From CAZWDO01 sp964632485 [NCBI: uncultured bacterium] (lineage in GTDB: Bacteria; JAGOEH01): a stretch of 19,556 nucleotides of DNA. The notes beneath the pieces were generated by a model. It was not told the origin of the DNA. It searched no databases and saw only the letters and a program-made list of their open reading frames with translations. Where the stretch lies: NCBI GenBank assembly GCA_964632485.1, contig CAZWDO010000024.1:16447-36002 (forward strand). Direction: 5' to 3'. The translations under genes were made by a program, and so were the position numbers. Below, piece by piece: positions 15,690-19,556 of this stretch; the stretch's first letter is position 1, and each line of letters opens with the position of its first letter.

Positions 15690-15965
15690 TTATTCGCCGT
15701 TGAGGACGGGTACGCTTTGCAGACGGGTGTATTCATTCAAAACGGCATCTTCGATCTTCTGTCTCATTTGACCGGTAATCGGATGAGCGATGTCCTGATG
15801 AGTCCCGTCTTTTCGAAGCCGATTCGGCATCGAAACAAAAAAACGGCTTTTTCCACTAATAATTCGTAAATCACGAACTACAAACTCATTGTCAAATGTA
15901 ACATTGGCAAAGGCTTTGAGTTTGTCCTCACCCATCAGGGTGAGACGGATTTCGGTGATTTCCAA
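15690..15965 (-). CDS. spoVG: SpoVG family regulatory protein
   Basis: A 91-residue protein spanning the whole SpoVG fold, with [20 protein letters not shown] at the start and DIAHPITGQMRQKIEDAVL near the end. SpoVG proteins bind DNA and RNA and regulate many genes; the name comes from Bacillus sporulation but the protein is common in non-sporulating bacteria, so it is not evidence of spores. Translation appears to start at TTG 15965-15963, 6 bases after a perfect GGAGG, and overlaps the end of ispE by 31 bases. Confidence 0.93.
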   Translation of the reverse strand: MEITEIRLTLMGEDKLKAFANVTFDNEFVVRDLRIISGKSRFFVSMPNRLRKDGTHQDIAHPITGQMRQKIEDAVLNEYTRLQSVPVLNGE

Positions 15966-16906
15966 TCAACACCTCCATTTTGGATGTTAACGAAATGCTC
16001 CCATCCGCGATTTTGAATGGGTTTACACAAGATGCTTCTTACGTCCATTTTTAACAATTGATCTGACAGAACCTCCATAGATCTCATTTTCTCCGGGCGA
16101 AAAAGGGCAAAAAGCGTTGAGCCGCTACCTGACATCAGTACCCCATCCGCGCCCGCTTTTCTTAGTTTTCCGGCGATCAATTCCAACTGAGGATAGTGTA
16201 TCATCGCTACCCTCTCCAAATCATTTTCCAAAATTTCGATCAGATCGCTTAGCTTGATAATCCGTTCATAATCGGGTAAATTTAGAAGAGCTTCTATTTT
16301 AATAAAAAAATCTGATTTTGTCAATGGAAATTTATAGGCTTGATAAATTTCTGCTGTTTGAATGGAAAAATCAGGAAAAACAAGTAAAATTGAAAATTCT
16401 TCATAATCGATGGACAATGGGAACAGATTTTCCCCCCGGTCAGTCCCAATCGCGCTGGCGCCGCTAATAAAAAAAGGGACATCCATGCCGATTTTAAGCG
16501 CCATATCCTGAAGGTGTGTGTTTGTCAATTCCAACTCTAACAACTGATTTAAACCCCAGAGAATAGCAGCGGCGTTCCCGCTACCGCCAGCTAAACCCGC
16601 TCCGGCGGGTATCCTTTTTTTTAGGGTAATATCAATGCCAATCGGCCGGCAGCAATATTCCTCCATTAATTGACATGCTTTATAAATCGTATTGCCCGTA
16701 TCAAACGGAAGATTAAATGGCGCATCCGTAAAAAAACGGGGTTTTCCATGCAGATTCGGGTAAGTAAGGATAATTTCATCAAAAAACGCAACCGTTTGAA
16801 AAATCGTGTATAGAGAATGATACCCATCGGGTCTTTTATTCAAGACCTTTAATCCCAGATTGATCTTAGCCGGGCTTTGAATATTTAATTGGCGTTGCAA
16901 GGTCAT
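15935..16906 (-). CDS. ispE: 4-diphosphocytidyl-2-C-methyl-D-erythritol kinase
   Basis: A 323-residue GHMP kinase of the non-mevalonate isoprenoid pathway, phosphorylating CDP-methylerythritol in the cytoplasm. Visible are SPAKINLGL with K14, the ATP-binding glycine-rich [16 protein letters not shown] (residues 99-114), GMDVPFF with catalytic D142, and the third GHMP motif [11 protein letters not shown] near 270. The C-terminus is about 30 residues longer than in E. coli. The ATG overlaps the stop of the sugar-nucleotide gene as ATGA, while the 3' end contains the spoVG start, so translation is coupled on both sides. Confidence 0.95.
   Translation of the reverse strand: MTLQRQLNIQSPAKINLGLKVLNKRPDGYHSLYTIFQTVAFFDEIILTYPNLHGKPRFFTDAPFNLPFDTGNTIYKACQLMEEYCCRPIGIDITLKKRIPAGAGLAGGSGNAAAILWGLNQLLELELTNTHLQDMALKIGMDVPFFISGASAIGTDRGENLFPLSIDYEEFSILLVFPDFSIQTAEIYQAYKFPLTKSDFFIKIEALLNLPDYERIIKLSDLIEILENDLERVAMIHYPQLELIAGKLRKAGADGVLMSGSGSTLFALFRPEKMRSMEVLSDQLLKMDVRSILCKPIQNRGWEHFVNIQNGGVDWKSPKSVSP
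15972..15976 (-). promoter_or_regulatory. Ribosome binding site deciding the TTG start of spoVG
   Basis: A perfect GGAGG on the minus strand, 6 bases before TTG 15965, inside the last codons of ispE. No ATG in the spoVG frame is nearby, and the family N-terminus begins right at this TTG. Confidence 0.75.
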
Positions 16907-17829
16907 TTAGCAGATTTAAACCATTCAATTGTTTGTCGTAATCCGTCTTCAATCGAAACCTTTGGCGACCATTTGAGGATGTTTTTTGCAGTTGATATAT
17001 CTGGTTGCCGGACCTTTGGATCGTCATCAGGCAACGGGCGATAGACGATTTTGCTCTGGCTGCCGGTTTGTTGGATGATTTGTCGGGCGATTTCATTGAT
17101 TGTCATTTCTTGCGGATTTCCGATGTTTACCGGATCGCAATGGTCGGATAGCATCAAGCGTTCGAGACCATCCAGCAAATCGGTGATATAACCGAAGGAA
17201 CGGGTCTGCGTACCATCGCCAAATACAGTTATATCTTCATTGCGCAAGGCTTGATTGATAAAAGTGGGAACGGCGCGACCATCATCTTTCCGCATGCGAG
17301 GTCCAAATGTGTTAAAGATTCGCACAATGCGCGTCGATATCCCATGGTAACGGTGGTAGGCCATCGTCAGAGCTTCGGCAAACCGTTTGGCTTCGTCGTA
17401 CACTCCCCGGGATCCTATTGGATTGACATTCCCCCAGTATGATTCCGGCTGTGGATGAATAAGAGGGTCCCCATAGATTTCAGATGTGGAAGCCAAAAGA
17501 AAACCGGCGTGTTTCTCTTTAGCCAGTCCCAACGCTTTATGTGTTCCTAACGATCCCACTTTCAAGGTTTGGATAGGCATTTTAAGATAATCGATGGGTG
17601 AAGCAGGTGACGCAAAATGCAGAATAAAATCGATTTGGCCTTCAATGTGGATATAGTTGGTAACATCCTGTTTGATAAAAATGAAATTTTGATTGAAAAG
17701 GTGAGCGATATTTTGCAGTTTTCCGGTACAGAGATTGTCCATGATTATAACTTCATGGTTACGATTCAATAAATACTCAGCGAGATGTGAGCCGATAAAC
17801 CCCGCTCCTCCGGTAATCAATATTCGCAT
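16903..17829 (-). CDS. UDP-glucuronate decarboxylase-type SDR (UDP-xylose synthase)
   Basis: A 308-residue extended short-chain dehydrogenase. GGAGFIGS (residues 7-14) binds NAD. The pattern [11 protein letters not shown], then [10 protein letters not shown] (S114 to E117), then catalytic Y144 and K148 in YDEAKR, and [15 protein letters not shown] are all typical of UDP-glucuronate decarboxylase, which makes UDP-xylose for cell-surface sugars. Other NDP-sugar epimerases or dehydratases of the family have a different pattern around residues 70-80, so this call is preferred. AAAGGA precedes the ATG. It heads the run into ispE, with which it shares ATGA; there is no obvious pathway link. Confidence 0.87.
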   Translation of the reverse strand: MRILITGGAGFIGSHLAEYLLNRNHEVIIMDNLCTGKLQNIAHLFNQNFIFIKQDVTNYIHIEGQIDFILHFASPASPIDYLKMPIQTLKVGSLGTHKALGLAKEKHAGFLLASTSEIYGDPLIHPQPESYWGNVNPIGSRGVYDEAKRFAEALTMAYHRYHGISTRIVRIFNTFGPRMRKDDGRAVPTFINQALRNEDITVFGDGTQTRSFGYITDLLDGLERLMLSDHCDPVNIGNPQEMTINEIARQIIQQTGSQSKIVYRPLPDDDPKVRQPDISTAKNILKWSPKVSIEDGLRQTIEWFKSAK

Positions 17830-17854
17830 GCTGTATTCCTTTTTTTTAAATTTT

Positions 17855-17909
17855 AAAAAAGATGGATTAAATTGAAATACAATTTAATGAGAATCAATGA
17901 ATCTTTTTT
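17855..17909 (-). terminator. Nested AT-rich palindrome, possible terminator of the HEAT-repeat gene
   Basis: An outer AAAAAAGAT (17855-17863) and ATCTTTTTT (17901-17909) pair encloses a perfect ATTAAATTG/CAATTTAAT hairpin (17866-17874 with 17880-17888, 5-base loop). Both strands have an A-run before and a T-run after, as in bidirectional terminators, but the stem has almost no G or C, so termination would be weak. An operator for the downstream gene is an alternative. Confidence 0.35.
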
Positions 17910-17975
17910 TTTAATTTATGTTTAATCCTGATCAATCTATTTTGGGTTTCCAGTTTTTAGTGGAACATCAAAGGC

Positions 17976-19556
17976 TTAGCAAGTTTCTTCATTATGGCTG
18001 AGCAGCCGTAAGGCGTTAGCTCTGATATCATTGTTATCATGCTCGGCAAGAAGCTCAATATAAGGAATCAGCTCAGGCGCCAAATGATCAAATAGTCCCT
18101 GCAACGCCCCTAAAATTGCAATATCATCTTCCCCGGCGAGTATTTCCCGGATATGCGCAACTCCTTTGACATCATCAATCAGCAGTAGATTTTTAGCGGC
18201 AACATATCGCACCCACATGTTGGGATCGTGGAGAAGAGCGACAACGTGTTCAAGAGCCGCGCCATGGCGAAAGAGCGCCAGGGCTTGAATCGCGGCTTGC
18301 CGATTCTGATGGTCCTCATCATAGAGACACTGTATGATTATCGGCGCTGAAGTCCTTGAATTCATTCGTACTAACGACTCGATGGAAATTTTCCGTAATT
18401 CTTTTTGCGAGGAAACTAATGTCTCCTCCAGATAAGGAATCACTTCTTTTTCCCCGATCCAGCTTAGAGCTTTGATGGCAAATAAGCGTTTTTCCATTTC
18501 CGCATGGTTTAAAAAATGAACAAATCGTTGAATGATCTCACTGTTGCCGATTAGCACCAGGGAACCCATGGCAGCTTCCTGGACATCGATATAATTATCC
18601 TCAAGCAAATCAAACAGCTCGGGAACCAGGCTTACATAATGACCCCATCCAACTGCATTGGCGGCGGTGCGACGAACATGCCCTATTTCATCATGAATCA
18701 GTTCCTGCAATAAAGGCAGAAACAACGGATCACTTAATTTCCCCATTCCAAGCGCGATTTCTGTTCTTACAGTGTAATCCGCATGGCAATAAAATTTTTG
18801 GCAAAGTTGTTCAAATCCATCAACATAACCGGATGTTAGCACTCGAATCAATGCTGCAATCAAGGTGGAATCAATTTGGTTTTCATCTAATGAGTTACGG
18901 ATAATCGGAAAACAAGTATCACGATGATGAAGTAAAATTGTTTCAACTTTTTGCTGTAGGTTTTCTTCCAGCAGTAAAGGCAGGAGGGGCTTCACTAAGG
19001 ATTTATCGAGAATATTGTCTATTTCTTCCAGAGCATAGGTTTTTAGTTGGAAGTCATCCCCCTGAAGAACTGTCAATAATTGGTTTTTGACGGTTTGAAT
19101 ATCAATTTGACGTAAAAAGTTTTCATTATAGCGGTCGCCGATATGCTTCAACGCAAAGAATATCATTTCCTGAATCAGAGGGTAAGCATCGGGATAAAGT
19201 TGCAGCAAGGAGTCCACAATGCTTGGATCCCCAATATTTCCAATAGTATCGATCGCTGCAAAAAGGATCATTGGATCCGGATCGTTTAACAGGTTGCGGA
19301 AAAAATTCAATTCCTGGATACTGCCGATTTTCCCGACGGCGTTGATGGCGGCGATCCGCAAGGCTGGCTCGTCGTGGTTGGAGATAATGGAAAGTAAGTG
19401 GGGGATTGATTCAGGAATGCGGAGGAGGATCAGACCTTCAATAACAGCATAGACAATATTGGGATTAGGATCAAGGAGCAGCGAATAGAGATTTTTGTCT
19501 ATGGAGGGATTTTTGAAAGTGTTCAGAGTTTCGATCACAAACAAGCGTGAATCATC
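17976..19556 (-). CDS. HEAT-repeat protein (partial, N-terminus outside the window)
   Basis: The frame is open to the right edge, giving about 527 residues. A TTG at 19544 could be read as a start, but it has no ribosome site, and the residues before it (DDSR) continue the repeat pattern, so the true start probably lies beyond 19556. The whole visible protein consists of about 16 tandem helix pairs of roughly 31 residues with the HEAT/PBS-lyase consensus (for example DPDPMILFAAIDTIGNIGDP and DEPALRIAAINAVGKIGS). Such arrays form a curved scaffold for binding other proteins. The 3' end is a run ending HNEETC, with no enzymatic domain. It may be the tail of a fusion whose N-terminal domain is not visible. 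Confidence 0.85.
   Translation of the reverse strand, partial: DDSRLFVIETLNTFKNPSIDKNLYSLLLDPNPNIVYAVIEGLILLRIPESIPHLLSIISNHDEPALRIAAINAVGKIGSIQELNFFRNLLNDPDPMILFAAIDTIGNIGDPSIVDSLLQLYPDAYPLIQEMIFFALKHIGDRYNENFLRQIDIQTVKNQLLTVLQGDDFQLKTYALEEIDNILDKSLVKPLLPLLLEENLQQKVETILLHHRDTCFPIIRNSLDENQIDSTLIAALIRVLTSGYVDGFEQLCQKFYCHADYTVRTEIALGMGKLSDPLFLPLLQELIHDEIGHVRRTAANAVGWGHYVSLVPELFDLLEDNYIDVQEAAMGSLVLIGNSEIIQRFVHFLNHAEMEKRLFAIKALSWIGEKEVIPYLEETLVSSQKELRKISIESLVRMNSRTSAPIIIQCLYDEDHQNRQAAIQALALFRHGAALEHVVALLHDPNMWVRYVAAKNLLLIDDVKGVAHIREILAGEDDIAILGALQGLFDHLAPELIPYIELLAEHDNNDIRANALRLLSHNEETC

Noticed and set aside
1-19556. CRISPR array, insertion sequence or prophage
   Set aside because: No regularly spaced repeats, transposase, integrase or phage proteins were seen; all genes fit a normal chromosomal context.

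Overview
The window is a compact, moderately AT-rich bacterial chromosome segment. Most genes lie on the minus strand; a short divergent plus-strand operon sits near the left end. The housekeeping cluster reads, in transcription order, ispE, spoVG, rplY, pth, rpsF, rpsR, a DUF2232 membrane protein, rplI and a bifunctional-nuclease (DUF151) gene. With a DUF4783-like secreted protein and an NtrY-like kinase, this suggests a Gram-negative lineage of the wider FCB group (Bacteroidota, Calditrichota or a related candidate phylum). No rRNA, tRNA, mobile element or CRISPR array is visible, so this assignment is inference only.

Left to right: (1) 1-2486, minus: N-terminal part of a membrane-anchored alpha-2-macroglobulin-like protein, cut by the left edge. 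(2) 2487-3025: a 539-base divergent intergenic region with a promoter candidate for each direction and two blocks of inverted repeats. The one next to the plus-strand promoter looks like a structured 5' leader or small RNA. (3) 3026-5464, plus: three overlapping or closely packed genes, a Nudix hydrolase, a radical-SAM protein of the SPL/Rv2578c type that appears to start at a non-AUG codon, and alanine racemase. (4) 5519-12304, minus: an envelope-oriented run: DUF151 nuclease, a TPR plus type 1 periplasmic-binding fusion (LpoA-like in layout), a small two-helix membrane protein, an unrecognised 101-residue protein, a DUF4783-like secreted protein, and a very large 1177-residue membrane histidine kinase. 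(5) 12333-12364: a strong GC hairpin separating that run from rplI. (6) 12371-17829, minus: translation and cell-growth genes plus ispE, led by a UDP-glucuronate decarboxylase-type sugar nucleotide enzyme. (7) 17830-17975: an AT-rich spacer with a nested palindrome. (8) 17976-19556, minus: a HEAT-repeat protein open to the right edge.

The minus-strand genes from 17829 down to 5519 are packed with overlaps or gaps of a few bases, apart from the hairpin spacer after rplI, the 78-base gap before rplY and the 56-base gap around 10000. They probably form one long transcription unit or a few overlapping ones. The least ordinary parts are the kinase/periplasmic-binding module, whose function I cannot name, the structured leader of the Nudix operon, and the non-canonical start of the radical-SAM gene.
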